From a virus: DNA of 29,281 nt. The position numbers and the translations under genes are program-made. Of the stretch, positions 1 to 7,643 are shown in pieces (the stretch's first letter is position 1; each line of letters starts with the position of its first letter). The notes under the pieces are model-generated. The model saw nothing but the letters and a program-made list of their open reading frames with translations, was not told the origin of the DNA and searched no databases. The DNA lies in the IMG/VR virus record IMGVR_UViG_3300021197_001062, positions 1-29,281 of that record; one strand, 5' to 3'.

Positions 1-479
1 AAAAATTAAGTAAGAAATTATTTAAAGAGTTTAAAGACAAATTAGGTATAAAAAGAGAAAAAACAACTTTAACTTCAGAAGAAGAAAAAAAGGCATGGTC
101 TAATCCTAAGAGTTTTATAAAAACAAATAAAAATGTAATTAGAGCCTTAAATGATTTAAAAACATTATACACAATAAAGTTAATAGTAACAGAAACAATT
201 ACCAAAGATAAAGAAGGAAAGGAAAAGCCGCCCAAATATACAGTGAATACCTTTATGCTATCTCCAAAGCAAGAGTTAGTCCCTCCTATTGTTCCAAAAG
301 GAAAAGGCGGAGGAAGCGAAGCCTCTCCTTTTAAGCAAAGGCAATCAATCCCTCATATTAGGGGAGAAGAGTCTCCTTTATCTGGGTTCGATAAAAAACC
401 TTATGAAGTTAAAAATGACATTAACTTATTCGCTAAAAGAATAAATAAAAAATTAAAGGAATTAAATATGGTGATTTGA
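1..479 (+). CDS. Unidentified virion-module protein, 5' end cut by the window edge
   Basis: The frame that starts at base 3 is open from the window edge to the TGA at 477-479, giving about 158 visible residues. A GTG at 243 is only an internal codon, because the frame is open upstream of it. The visible part is Lys/Glu-rich, then has a Gly/Pro/Ser-rich linker (around KGKGGG) and a basic C-terminal helix ending near KKLKELNMVI. The last codons contain GGTGAT, which serves as the ribosome-binding site of the connector gene that starts at 481, so the two genes look translationally coupled. Its place before the connector suggests a head or neck role, but I do not recognise the family. Confidence 0.75.
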   Translation, partial: KLSKKLFKEFKDKLGIKREKTTLTSEEEKKAWSNPKSFIKTNKNVIRALNDLKTLYTIKLIVTETITKDKEGKEKPPKYTVNTFMLSPKQELVPPIVPKGKGGGSEASPFKQRQSIPHIRGEESPLSGFDKKPYEVKNDINLFAKRINKKLKELNMVI

Positions 480-480
480 A

Positions 481-1602
481 ATGCCGATAGCATCCTCCCC
501 AAGTGACTATACCGCAATTGATGTTGATTACTCAACAGGAAAGGGTTTCTATACAGATAAAGGTGCAGTATCGGACTTACTACAAGTACCTGCATTTTCA
601 TCATCAACTTACCCAAGTCAAGCACAAGTAGGTTCAATAATAAAAACTGTTGAAGGCCTAGTTGATGAAAAGGTAAAGCGTTCTTTTAGACCTATCATAT
701 GGAAAAATGAGTTTCATAATTTTGAATTTATTCGCCATCCTATGCAATCTTATTATGGAGGATATGTAGGTTTTATTCAATTAGATACTCTTAAGGTTAA
801 AAAGATTATTTCACTAAAGGTATGGCAAGGAAACCAATATCAAGAATTAGCATCAGCATCAGCAAGCATTACATTAGACTCATCTAACTATAATGATTTA
901 AGAAGCATTACATTACAACTACCTAACAGTGGTTCTTCTTGGATATTATACTTTACAGGAGAAGGAGGAACTTCTGCTAACAATACTTTCAATAACAGTT
1001 TTGGTTCAAAGACTACTGCACAAGAGATATGTCATTTGATAAATGAAGAATATCCGGCCAATACTGCTCAATTTACTAATGCTACAACTAACAAGTCTAA
1101 AAATTCTGAAGCGGATTCTTCTATTGCTATCTCTGATTTCTTTTATGCTAGTGTTGACCCCGATGATGGTAACAAAGTAAACATTTCTAGCCTTTTAGCG
1201 GGCGAGGATGGCTCAAATTGCACCATAGCAATAGCAGATAAAGCGGGTGAGACATCAAACACTGCCTCAACTCCATTCACTGATATGCAAGATATGAAGA
1301 GACTTGGTTCTTTTTGGACTATTGGGGATGAAGGCCGAATCTTTTTCCTTAGAGACTATCCTTACCATACTCAAAATTCAATCATAGTAACTTATGTTGC
1401 GGGTGATGGAAGAGTACCTTCATTAATCCACAAAGCAACTACTATGTTAGTAGCGGCTGAATTGTTAAGACATGACGACCAAACCATTCTTATTGCTGAA
1501 ACAGGCGGTAATATATCAACTAAAGAAAAATATGATATATTAGTTAAAGAAGCCAATGCTTTAATTAAAGGTAAAGGGGATATGGTATTCCTTATTGATT
1601 AG
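481..1602 (+). CDS. Putative head-tail connector (adaptor) protein
   Basis: This 373-residue protein starts at an ATG preceded by GGTGAT. Residues about 50-70 (VGSIIKTVEGLVDEKVKRSF) form an amphipathic helix like those that open HK97 gp6/SPP1 gp15-type connectors. The C-terminus (MLVAAELLRHDDQ to the end) is again helical, and the middle is beta-rich and Ser/Thr/Asn-rich. The family is usually 100-200 residues, so the central 200 residues would be an extra domain inserted between the terminal helices. In such viruses the connector forms a ring between portal and tail. The location upstream of the tail-terminator and tail-tube genes agrees. The call rests on architecture and position; it could be another neck protein. 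Confidence 0.5.
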   Translation: MPIASSPSDYTAIDVDYSTGKGFYTDKGAVSDLLQVPAFSSSTYPSQAQVGSIIKTVEGLVDEKVKRSFRPIIWKNEFHNFEFIRHPMQSYYGGYVGFIQLDTLKVKKIISLKVWQGNQYQELASASASITLDSSNYNDLRSITLQLPNSGSSWILYFTGEGGTSANNTFNNSFGSKTTAQEICHLINEEYPANTAQFTNATTNKSKNSEADSSIAISDFFYASVDPDDGNKVNISSLLAGEDGSNCTIAIADKAGETSNTASTPFTDMQDMKRLGSFWTIGDEGRIFFLRDYPYHTQNSIIVTYVAGDGRVPSLIHKATTMLVAAELLRHDDQTILIAETGGNISTKEKYDILVKEANALIKGKGDMVFLID

Positions 1603-1610
1603 GTGTTAGT

Positions 1611-1868
1611 ATGAATATTGATGCTTCGATAAGAGGATTTAGAAAATATCTTGATATTGAAAAAGAAAGACAAAAAGGAATGAAAGAATTATCTGAATTG
1701 TTAGGAATGGACTTTACTTTTAGTGATGAAGAAATGATTAGGAATGCAGAAAGTAATTTTTCTAAAGCGATTGAAAAGGAAATACAGAAGGAAATAAAAT
1801 CCACTATCAATAATATGAATAAAATAGGTTCAATCGGTACTGCTAAAAAAATAAACCCACCATACTAA
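1611..1868 (+). CDS. Small charged neck-region protein
   Basis: An 85-residue protein that starts at an ATG behind GGTGTTAGT, eight bases after the connector stop. It is mostly predicted helix and rich in Lys and Glu (for example DIEKERQKGMKELSE), with no Cys and no membrane segment. It lies between the connector and the tail-terminator candidate, where tailed viruses often encode head-closure or neck proteins. I do not recognise a family. The real-gene call rests on start context, tight spacing and matching strand. Confidence 0.7.
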   Translation: MNIDASIRGFRKYLDIEKERQKGMKELSELLGMDFTFSDEEMIRNAESNFSKAIEKEIQKEIKSTINNMNKIGSIGTAKKINPPY

Positions 1869-1880
1869 GGAGAAATAATT

Positions 1881-2390
1881 ATGGATGAAGTATCTTTGCT
1901 AATAGATTTAGTAAGTAGTAAATGGTCTTCTTCTGTTAGTACTTTACAAAGTGCAGGGACTATTTCAGCAGACCACGCAGGTACTCCTAATTTTGTTGAT
2001 GTAAGAACATTACAAAAAAATAAAGGGGTAAGGTATGATTTAACCGCTAAAGATGTAATTATCTTTTTTGAAGATGGTCAGAATATAGAATACCCTACGA
2101 TTAACTTTGATATTAGAAATGAGACTTATACTTTCACAATGCACATACGCACGATTCACGATGAAAGGGCCGGAACGGATGCTGATTTTGGAAAAGATAG
2201 GCTAAGGGCTTTATACTTGATTGCCCGTCATGCACTTGAACGGGGTCGTACAGGTTACACTGCAAGCGACGGTTCTAAGTTTAATCAAATATTTGTAGGC
2301 TCTAGAAATGAAAGTAATGACCGTTCAAAAAGATTATTCGGATATAAAATGAGCATAGAAGCAAAAAGATTCGCATTAACACTCCCTTAG
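1881..2390 (+). CDS. Putative tail terminator / tail completion protein
   Basis: This 169-residue protein has a strong Shine-Dalgarno (AGGAGA) seven to eight bases before its ATG. The layout fits small tail-terminator proteins: an N-terminal helix (DEVSLLIDLVSSKW), a beta strand (YTFTMHIRTIHD), a long helix (GKDRLRALYLIARHALE) and a final beta strand (YKMSIEAKRFALTL). Terminators cap the tail tube and join it to the neck. It sits directly before the tube gene, where these genes usually lie. The assignment is by fold impression and gene order, not by a diagnostic motif. Confidence 0.5.
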   Translation: MDEVSLLIDLVSSKWSSSVSTLQSAGTISADHAGTPNFVDVRTLQKNKGVRYDLTAKDVIIFFEDGQNIEYPTINFDIRNETYTFTMHIRTIHDERAGTDADFGKDRLRALYLIARHALERGRTGYTASDGSKFNQIFVGSRNESNDRSKRLFGYKMSIEAKRFALTLP

Positions 2391-2420
2391 TAAGTTTGTA
2401 AAAGGAAAGGAGAGATTAAC

Positions 2421-4019
2421 ATGACAGATAGTGGTATATTTTTAGGTAGCGGCGCATCAATGACTTTTGTTCCAGAGGTGGACTTTTATTTCCAACCTGC
2501 GACAACTAGCACAACTCAAATTCAATTTTTACAATCAGCATTGGCTCAGTTTCAATTAGTTGATGATATGTATGTTGGTTGTGCTATTGATTGGTATAAT
2601 GCCGGAGTTTATACTTCTTCTCACACTGTTACTTCTAACGACAATGATACCTTTACTATTACACCTGCTACAAGTACGGCGGTGGATATTTCAGCAGATT
2701 CATTCGTATTAAGAGCATATGGCGCACCATGCCCTGCCCCCGATTCAGAAGATGATGGAACAGGTAAAACAAGACTTCATGCTGATAATTGGCTTGGATT
2801 AATTGAAACTGCGGCATTCCCTAATATTGAAGTTGAAATGAAGCAATTGAATCTTTCTCTCGGTGGTACAAGAAACTTTACTCATCAATACAAAGGTATT
2901 GAAACTGCATCTGGCGGTAACTTGGCTTTGATGTGTAATCATGTAACTTGGCTTTATTATGCTTTAGGTAAATGTACTGAAGTAACTCCGGCATCGACAA
3001 GCACTTCTAACCACCCAACAAATTACCATACAGGAACTAACTCCCATAAATTATACATTGATGACGGAGCAACCGCTAATTCTCATATTGATGAGGGGCC
3101 ATTTATCCATAGAGTTAATGCCGTTGGTTCAGCAGGTGCTTCTGTTCATATTGTTCCTCCAATCAACCCACTTGTTGAATCTGCACCACAAACTAACTTT
3201 GATAACATCACTTATCCGGTTGCCGCAACAGGAGGATATATTACATATAAATTTGAAGAATCCAATAGCGACCATTTACCATCATTCGCACTTGAATATT
3301 CACTAAGTAAATTAGCAGGTACAGTGGCAACTCATTATCAATCCGAAAATCATGCAAGTGCAGAAGATTTAAACTTCGTTAGGGTAGCAAGAGGAAATAG
3401 AGTAAATACTCTAACAATGACCGCTAATGAAAATGAAGAATTAAAAATGACTATGGACTTGAATACAAGAGCAGTAACGGGAATACCACAGACTATGGCG
3501 ACAGGTACAGGTTATGAATCAAGAGGCGGATTACATTCTGATGAAAATTCATCCTTGTTTAACTTCACATCAGAACCTACTCATTTAGAACCGTTTTTCT
3601 TTTCTGATGGCAGTATTTCAGTATTCGGGCAAGAGTTTTTAAAGATTACTAACTTTACACTGACTATCAACAATAACTTACAAGATAAGAGATTTGTCGG
3701 TGTTGGTAATAAGTCCATTAAAGACGGTATTCCAGCACAAAGAAACTATGAAATAGCGATTACTGCTATGGTTACAGATGATACACTATTCACTGAATTA
3801 TTAAACCAAGACGAAAACAATGTTGCTAGTGAATCTATTGATTTGGTATTTACTAAAGATAGCGGAGAATCGCTTACTATGGCTTTTGATGATTACTTTA
3901 CAACTGCTAACACATGGACTGTTCCTGATGATAAAGGGCCAATTACAGTCGAAGCAACATTAATGCCAAGGACATTAACTAATTGTACTACTATTACTCA
4001 TTGGGTATTACAGGGGTGA
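2421..4019 (+). CDS. Major tail tube protein (putative)
   Basis: A 532-residue, beta-rich, Thr/Asn/Ser-rich protein with a GGAGAG ribosome-binding site. The C-terminal part (FLKITNFTLTINNNLQDKRF, then YEIAITAMVTDD) resembles tail-tube folds, in which a central sheet builds the tube wall. An earlier segment (LNLSLGGTRNFTHQY) looks like another strand pair. At over 500 residues it is larger than most bacteriophage tube proteins, so surface domains are likely. Gene order supports the call: it lies between the terminator candidate and the chaperone plus tape-measure pair. No sheath gene was seen downstream, so the tail is probably non-contractile. Confidence 0.65.
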   Translation: MTDSGIFLGSGASMTFVPEVDFYFQPATTSTTQIQFLQSALAQFQLVDDMYVGCAIDWYNAGVYTSSHTVTSNDNDTFTITPATSTAVDISADSFVLRAYGAPCPAPDSEDDGTGKTRLHADNWLGLIETAAFPNIEVEMKQLNLSLGGTRNFTHQYKGIETASGGNLALMCNHVTWLYYALGKCTEVTPASTSTSNHPTNYHTGTNSHKLYIDDGATANSHIDEGPFIHRVNAVGSAGASVHIVPPINPLVESAPQTNFDNITYPVAATGGYITYKFEESNSDHLPSFALEYSLSKLAGTVATHYQSENHASAEDLNFVRVARGNRVNTLTMTANENEELKMTMDLNTRAVTGIPQTMATGTGYESRGGLHSDENSSLFNFTSEPTHLEPFFFSDGSISVFGQEFLKITNFTLTINNNLQDKRFVGVGNKSIKDGIPAQRNYEIAITAMVTDDTLFTELLNQDENNVASESIDLVFTKDSGESLTMAFDDYFTTANTWTVPDDKGPITVEATLMPRTLTNCTTITHWVLQG

Positions 4020-4025
4020 TTTCAG

Positions 4026-4163
4026 ATGGTTTCTTATCGAGAAAAATACTTAGCAGAAAGAGCAAGAATCGAAGCCGCTAAAAAAGCCCCTAAGAAAACC
4101 CCTAAAAAAGAGACTACTACGGAGACTAAAAAAGAGGAACCTAAGAAGTCTAAATTAGAATAA
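4026..4163 (+). CDS. Small Lys-rich protein downstream of the tail tube gene
   Basis: A 45-residue reading frame starting MVSYREKYLAERARIEAAKK and ending KKSKLE. GGGGTGAT lies just before its ATG and overlaps the stop of the tail-tube gene, which is the start context used throughout this window. After an amphipathic N-terminal helix it is a low-complexity run of Lys, Pro, Thr and Glu (repeats like APKKTPKKE), so it is probably disordered and basic. It could bind nucleic acid or act as a scaffold, but nothing in the sequence decides this. No family recognised. Confidence 0.65.
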   Translation: MVSYREKYLAERARIEAAKKAPKKTPKKETTTETKKEEPKKSKLE

Positions 4164-4165
4164 TA

Positions 4166-4209
4166 TTCCACCAACACCGTTTGTTCGTTTGTTGGTTTTG
4201 TAGGTGGAA
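4166..4209 (+). promoter_or_regulatory. Hairpin that would mask the ribosome-binding site of the tail-assembly chaperone
   Basis: TTCCACC (4166-4172) is the exact reverse complement of GGTGGAA (4203-4209), and GGTGG is the ribosome-binding site of the ATG at 4214. A second inverted repeat, CCAACA (4171-4176) with TGTTGG (4190-4195), lies inside and shares two bases with the outer stem, so the two may compete or stack. This is the main non-coding gap in the virion operon. Folding would lower translation of the chaperone relative to the tail tube; this role is inference. Confidence 0.45.
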
Positions 4210-4213
4210 GAAT

Positions 4214-4582
4214 ATGTTAGATAAAAAAGTTATAACAGATAAGAATGTGCTTTTTGCACTGAGCGAATCGACACTACATTATATTAAAGTGTCACCCGAA
4301 TTAGATGAATACCTAAAGGTATGGGTTAAAGAACCCACTTGGCTTGAAGCCGAGAAAGCCTTAAATTCAGTCATGAAAATTGACTCTCGTACTCAATCTT
4401 TTGACCTTGACCTAAACGGTATGTATAGGTACATGGTTGAAAACTTTATTGAAAAGACGGAACCTTCATTATCAACTATTGATATGTTGCGTCTTAGCCC
4501 ATATGTGGGTAGTCAGATTAAAGAAATCCTTCCTAATCCAATGAATCTGATGCAGGAGGATGACGAAAAAAAGGATGATTAA
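4214..4582 (+). CDS. Tail assembly chaperone, first ORF (gpG-like)
   Basis: A 122-residue protein. I chose the ATG at 4214 (MLDKKVITDK) over an in-frame upstream start because GGTGG lies six bases before it and the upstream codons fall in the hairpin region. The protein is acidic and mainly helical (WVKEPTWLEAEKALNSVMK, then a C-terminal SPYVGSQIKEILPNP) and ends in Asp/Glu/Lys. Position between tail tube and tape measure, size, and a second overlapping ORF in another frame are the marks of the lambda gpG/gpGT type. These chaperones bind the tape measure during tail assembly and are not in the finished virion. Confidence 0.7.
   Translation: MLDKKVITDKNVLFALSESTLHYIKVSPELDEYLKVWVKEPTWLEAEKALNSVMKIDSRTQSFDLDLNGMYRYMVENFIEKTEPSLSTIDMLRLSPYVGSQIKEILPNPMNLMQEDDEKKDD
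4560..4582 (+). other. Candidate programmed ribosomal frameshift region (+1 or -2)
   Basis: The 23-base overlap of the two chaperone ORFs contains GAAAAAAAGG (4565-4574), seven A in a row. In the first frame it reads GAA AAA AAG GAT GAT TAA, so the classical heptamer A AAA AAG is present in register. However, a -1 slip meets TGA at 4576-4578 at once, while a +1 or -2 slip enters the second ORF. The gpG/gpT genes of many tailed viruses use such slippage. Confidence 0.45.
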
Positions 4583-4784
4583 GGGTGCATTTAAGGGCAA
4601 AGATACAAGCCCTAAAATAGCCTCCTTAATCACTGTTTATATGCTTTCTAAGGCATTGGCAATAAGTCCTTTAGAAGTGTATAAAATGCCTGTTGGTCTA
4701 GTTAAAGACTTATTACAGGTACATGGAGTTGTCGAAGAAATAAAATCCGAAGAAATGGATAAGATAAAAAAGCAAGCAAGGTGA
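4560..4784 (+). CDS. Tail assembly chaperone, second ORF (gpT-like)
   Basis: A 74-residue frame in +1 register relative to the preceding ORF and overlapping its last 23 bases. It has a short basic N-terminus, then helices (SLITVYMLSKALAISPLEVY, PVGLVKDLLQVHGVVEE), and ends five bases before the tape measure. AGGAGG (4554-4559) touches the ATG at 4560, which is too close for normal initiation there; an ATG at 4575 is another possible start. In most tailed viruses this part is made only as a frameshifted extension of the first ORF. The frame is real; its mode of expression is open. Confidence 0.65.
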   Translation: MTKKRMIKGAFKGKDTSPKIASLITVYMLSKALAISPLEVYKMPVGLVKDLLQVHGVVEEIKSEEMDKIKKQAR

Positions 4785-4788
4785 TTAA

Positions 4789-6978
4789 ATGAGTGAAGAG
4801 TCGATTGATGCAGTATCTCAATCGTTATCCACTTTAACTGCTAATCTTGCTCAGAATCAAAAAATATTAGAAAAAGGTAGTAATACTCTAGTTTCGTGGG
4901 CTAGTTCCACAGGAAAAGCAGGTCAAAATTGGACTACCTTTAGCCGTCTTACTTCCGGTACAGGTATTTGGAAGTTACAAAACTACCTTCGTGGTACTTT
5001 AGAAATGATTGGTAAGTTTAGTGATTCCACTAAAAATCAAATAAAAGAACAGACTGAAAATGAAAAGAAGTTAGCAGAGACTGTTAAGGGTGTTAAAAAA
5101 ATAAATGAAGAATATACCGCTTTGCAAAAAACCTATACAAGACACGAAAAATTAGGAAAAAGACTTCAAGGAATTGACAAAGCCGAACAAAGGGCATTAA
5201 AAAAGAGACAGAAGTTAGTCGATGCAGCAGAAAAGAAAGATAAAGGCCTCATACAAACTAAAAGAGAATTACTTGATAGTTTAGATATGCTTGAAAAAAT
5301 AAGAAAAGAGAATCTTGCCCAACAACAGAAAGGAGTTAAACTTAGTATTGCAGATAGTAAACACCTAAAAGAAATGCAAGAAAAATATGCTTTAAGCATG
5401 TCTGCTTTAGATAAAAGGCAGAAAGAATATAGGGCAACAATAGAGGCAACAACAGGCCAAGAAATAAAATCAATAAAAGAAATAAAAGAAGGTTTTGAGG
5501 CTAAACGACAAAAACGAAAGGAATTAGCAAAATTAAGTGACCAGCAAAAGGAAGCATTAGAATCCACTCATGCCTACAATCAAGCAATAATTACAGGTAA
5601 AAGTGAAGTGGAGGCTTATGCCGCAGGTTTCACGCAATTGTCTGAAAATGTTAAACAGAATCAAGAAACCTTTGATGCGTATAAAGAAAAAATGTCCGAA
5701 GCCCTAAAGGTAAAGGAAGCATTTGACGCAGGGATTCAAAGTCCTGAATTTGCTGAATTAGGTAAAAAGGTTGGTATGAAGGGAAGTGAAGGAGAACGGG
5801 GCAAAGTAAGGGGTGAAAACTTTAAAGAAAATAATGAAGCATTTGGTAAAGTATTAAAAAATGCAGGTAAAGGTCTTGCCGCACCTATTGTGGGTGGCTT
5901 TAAATTCCTTAAAAACCCAATAGAAAATATAAAAAAATTAGGGCCTATGATTGGGAAATTGCGGAGCATTCCTACTTTAGTAAAAAACTCAAAATTGGCC
6001 ATGAAAATAAGAATGAAAGGATTAGCATTCCAAAAATTCATGAAGCCCGTTCTTAATATGGCATTCAAATTCTTAATATTCGGTATATTAGGAATGATTG
6101 CGCTATTAGCAATTGCTAAAGTAGCCTATGATATTATGGGGGTGATGGCTGAGTTTGGCATATTCGATGATATGAAAGAAATATTCTTGGCGGCGGTTGG
6201 CATATTGACTTCTGTGTTTGGTATAATAGGTTCATTTATGGATGGCGATTTTTCTGCTATGTTTGATTACTTAGGAACAATAATGTCTGCTTTAATGACA
6301 ATAGGCTGGAATTTATTACAGATATTTGTTAAAGGTATATTTGCTATTGCTGTTGGTATATTCTATTCTATTATAGATATGATGGTTTGGTTGGTTGAGG
6401 GTGGGTGGAAAGTAGCACTACCAGCACTGATAAAGGTAGGAGTCACATTATTAGGACTTTACTTTATTAAATACTTAGTCATGCAAGCACTTTTACTGAT
6501 AGGAGTTTATGCTTTGCCTATTATGATGTTTGTTTTAGTAGCCGCCCTTATTTATGCAGTATTTAGAATGGCGTATAAGAAGTTTGAACCTGTTAAAAAT
6601 CTTATAGATTTGATTTGGGGCGGTATTTCAACCGCTTGGGGTTGGATTACAGATATTTGGGCTTCAGTAAAAGGTTCTATTAACGATGTATTGGATTGGT
6701 TCGGTGCAGATGGATTAGCAACAGGTGGATTAACTCATGGTAATACCAATTTAGTTGGTGAAAATGGGCCAGAAAGGGTCAGATTACCAGCAGGTTCAAG
6801 AGTTTATTCTAATTCACAAAGCAAGTCTATGAGTGGAGGTTCCACTGTGATTAACAATAATATTACTATTAATGCTAAAGATACTTCCGACCAAGAGTTA
6901 AGAAGAATTGCAGATAAGATAGGCACAATGGTAAATAATAGAATTAATAGAAATGTTTCTTCTAGGACTTTGGGGTGA
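4789..6978 (+). CDS. Tail tape measure protein
   Basis: This 729-residue protein starts at an ATG behind AGGTGATTAA. Residues about 75-310 are long, highly charged coiled-coil helices. Residues about 420-590 hold four to five hydrophobic segments (for example ILGMIALLAIAKVAYDIMGV), as usual for tape measures that insert into the host membrane. Residues about 643-670 carry the familiar GGLTHG, LVGENGPE and LPAGSRV motif found near the C-terminus of many tape measures. The C-terminus is Asn/Ser-rich. At roughly 0.15 nm per residue the tail would be about 110 nm long. It sets tail length and travels with the genome. No peptidase or lysozyme-like domain was recognised. Confidence 0.9.
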   Translation: MSEESIDAVSQSLSTLTANLAQNQKILEKGSNTLVSWASSTGKAGQNWTTFSRLTSGTGIWKLQNYLRGTLEMIGKFSDSTKNQIKEQTENEKKLAETVKGVKKINEEYTALQKTYTRHEKLGKRLQGIDKAEQRALKKRQKLVDAAEKKDKGLIQTKRELLDSLDMLEKIRKENLAQQQKGVKLSIADSKHLKEMQEKYALSMSALDKRQKEYRATIEATTGQEIKSIKEIKEGFEAKRQKRKELAKLSDQQKEALESTHAYNQAIITGKSEVEAYAAGFTQLSENVKQNQETFDAYKEKMSEALKVKEAFDAGIQSPEFAELGKKVGMKGSEGERGKVRGENFKENNEAFGKVLKNAGKGLAAPIVGGFKFLKNPIENIKKLGPMIGKLRSIPTLVKNSKLAMKIRMKGLAFQKFMKPVLNMAFKFLIFGILGMIALLAIAKVAYDIMGVMAEFGIFDDMKEIFLAAVGILTSVFGIIGSFMDGDFSAMFDYLGTIMSALMTIGWNLLQIFVKGIFAIAVGIFYSIIDMMVWLVEGGWKVALPALIKVGVTLLGLYFIKYLVMQALLLIGVYALPIMMFVLVAALIYAVFRMAYKKFEPVKNLIDLIWGGISTAWGWITDIWASVKGSINDVLDWFGADGLATGGLTHGNTNLVGENGPERVRLPAGSRVYSNSQSKSMSGGSTVINNNITINAKDTSDQELRRIADKIGTMVNNRINRNVSSRTLG

Positions 6979-6982
6979 TTAA

Positions 6983-7639
6983 ATGACATATGTATATTTA
7001 AAATTCGGACAATATTCAGAAACAGACAGTAGTGATTTAACTATCAATACAATACCTTTGAATGTTACATCAGTAGGAGTTTCTGTTAGTAAGACCATAC
7101 CTGCATTTCCTATTCCTTTCTCCGGTATAGTTACGGGAGAATCTGTTACTGCGGCTTTAGATTTAGGAATGGCTACTAAACAAATAGATTTATCAGGATT
7201 TATTTCTGAAACTACTCTTAGAAAAACAAGAACGGCTTTTGATGGGGCAACAGAAGATGACGATACTGCAAGGGTTTTTACTGCACATGAAATAGCACAA
7301 ATGATTGCTTCGGGTGTTGATTCAACCGGATTACAGAATAACCAATCAATGAATGAATTAGTTATTTTATATCCTTCAAATGTTGATGAAAAATATAGAG
7401 ACAGAGATGTTGACGGAACGGGTAGTAGAGGTCATTTAATTCCGTTTAATTTTGCTTCAAGGGGAGCAGAAGGATTTGGGGATAATGACGGCGTATCATT
7501 TAGAGGTTCAAAATTTCCAGAAAATTCAACTAGCACAGGAATGACAGGATTTATACGAAGTTTTAGTTTTAACATGGAAGCCGAAGCAATTGATTTAAGT
7601 TTCAGTATGCAATTTGAAGTAGCAATTATTGGGCCGTGA
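6983..7639 (+). CDS. Putative distal tail protein (Dit-like)
   Basis: A 218-residue protein starting at an ATG behind GGGGTGATTAA that overlaps the end of the tape-measure gene. It is beta-rich, with amphipathic strands at the N-terminus (TIPLNVTSVGVSVSKTIPAF), a short helical middle (ARVFTAHEIAQMIASG) and a final strand pair (IRSFSFNMEAEAIDLSFSMQ). It is the first gene after the tape measure, the usual place of the distal tail protein that starts tube growth and holds the hub. Assignment is by position and fold type; no diagnostic motif was found. Confidence 0.5.
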   Translation: MTYVYLKFGQYSETDSSDLTINTIPLNVTSVGVSVSKTIPAFPIPFSGIVTGESVTAALDLGMATKQIDLSGFISETTLRKTRTAFDGATEDDDTARVFTAHEIAQMIASGVDSTGLQNNQSMNELVILYPSNVDEKYRDRDVDGTGSRGHLIPFNFASRGAEGFGDNDGVSFRGSKFPENSTSTGMTGFIRSFSFNMEAEAIDLSFSMQFEVAIIGP

Positions 7640-7643
7640 TATT

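Noticed and set aside
243-479. Separate 78-residue gene starting at GTG 243
   Set aside because: The frame is open upstream to the window edge, so this is the end of a longer gene.
4567-4578. Canonical -1 frameshift at A AAA AAG
   Set aside because: A -1 slip reads one codon and then TGA (4576-4578), so it cannot make a fusion with the second ORF.
5166-5567. 133-residue - strand ORF inside the tape measure gene
   Set aside because: Shadow of the coiled-coil coding strand; Cys/Phe/Ser-rich composition and no ribosome-binding site.
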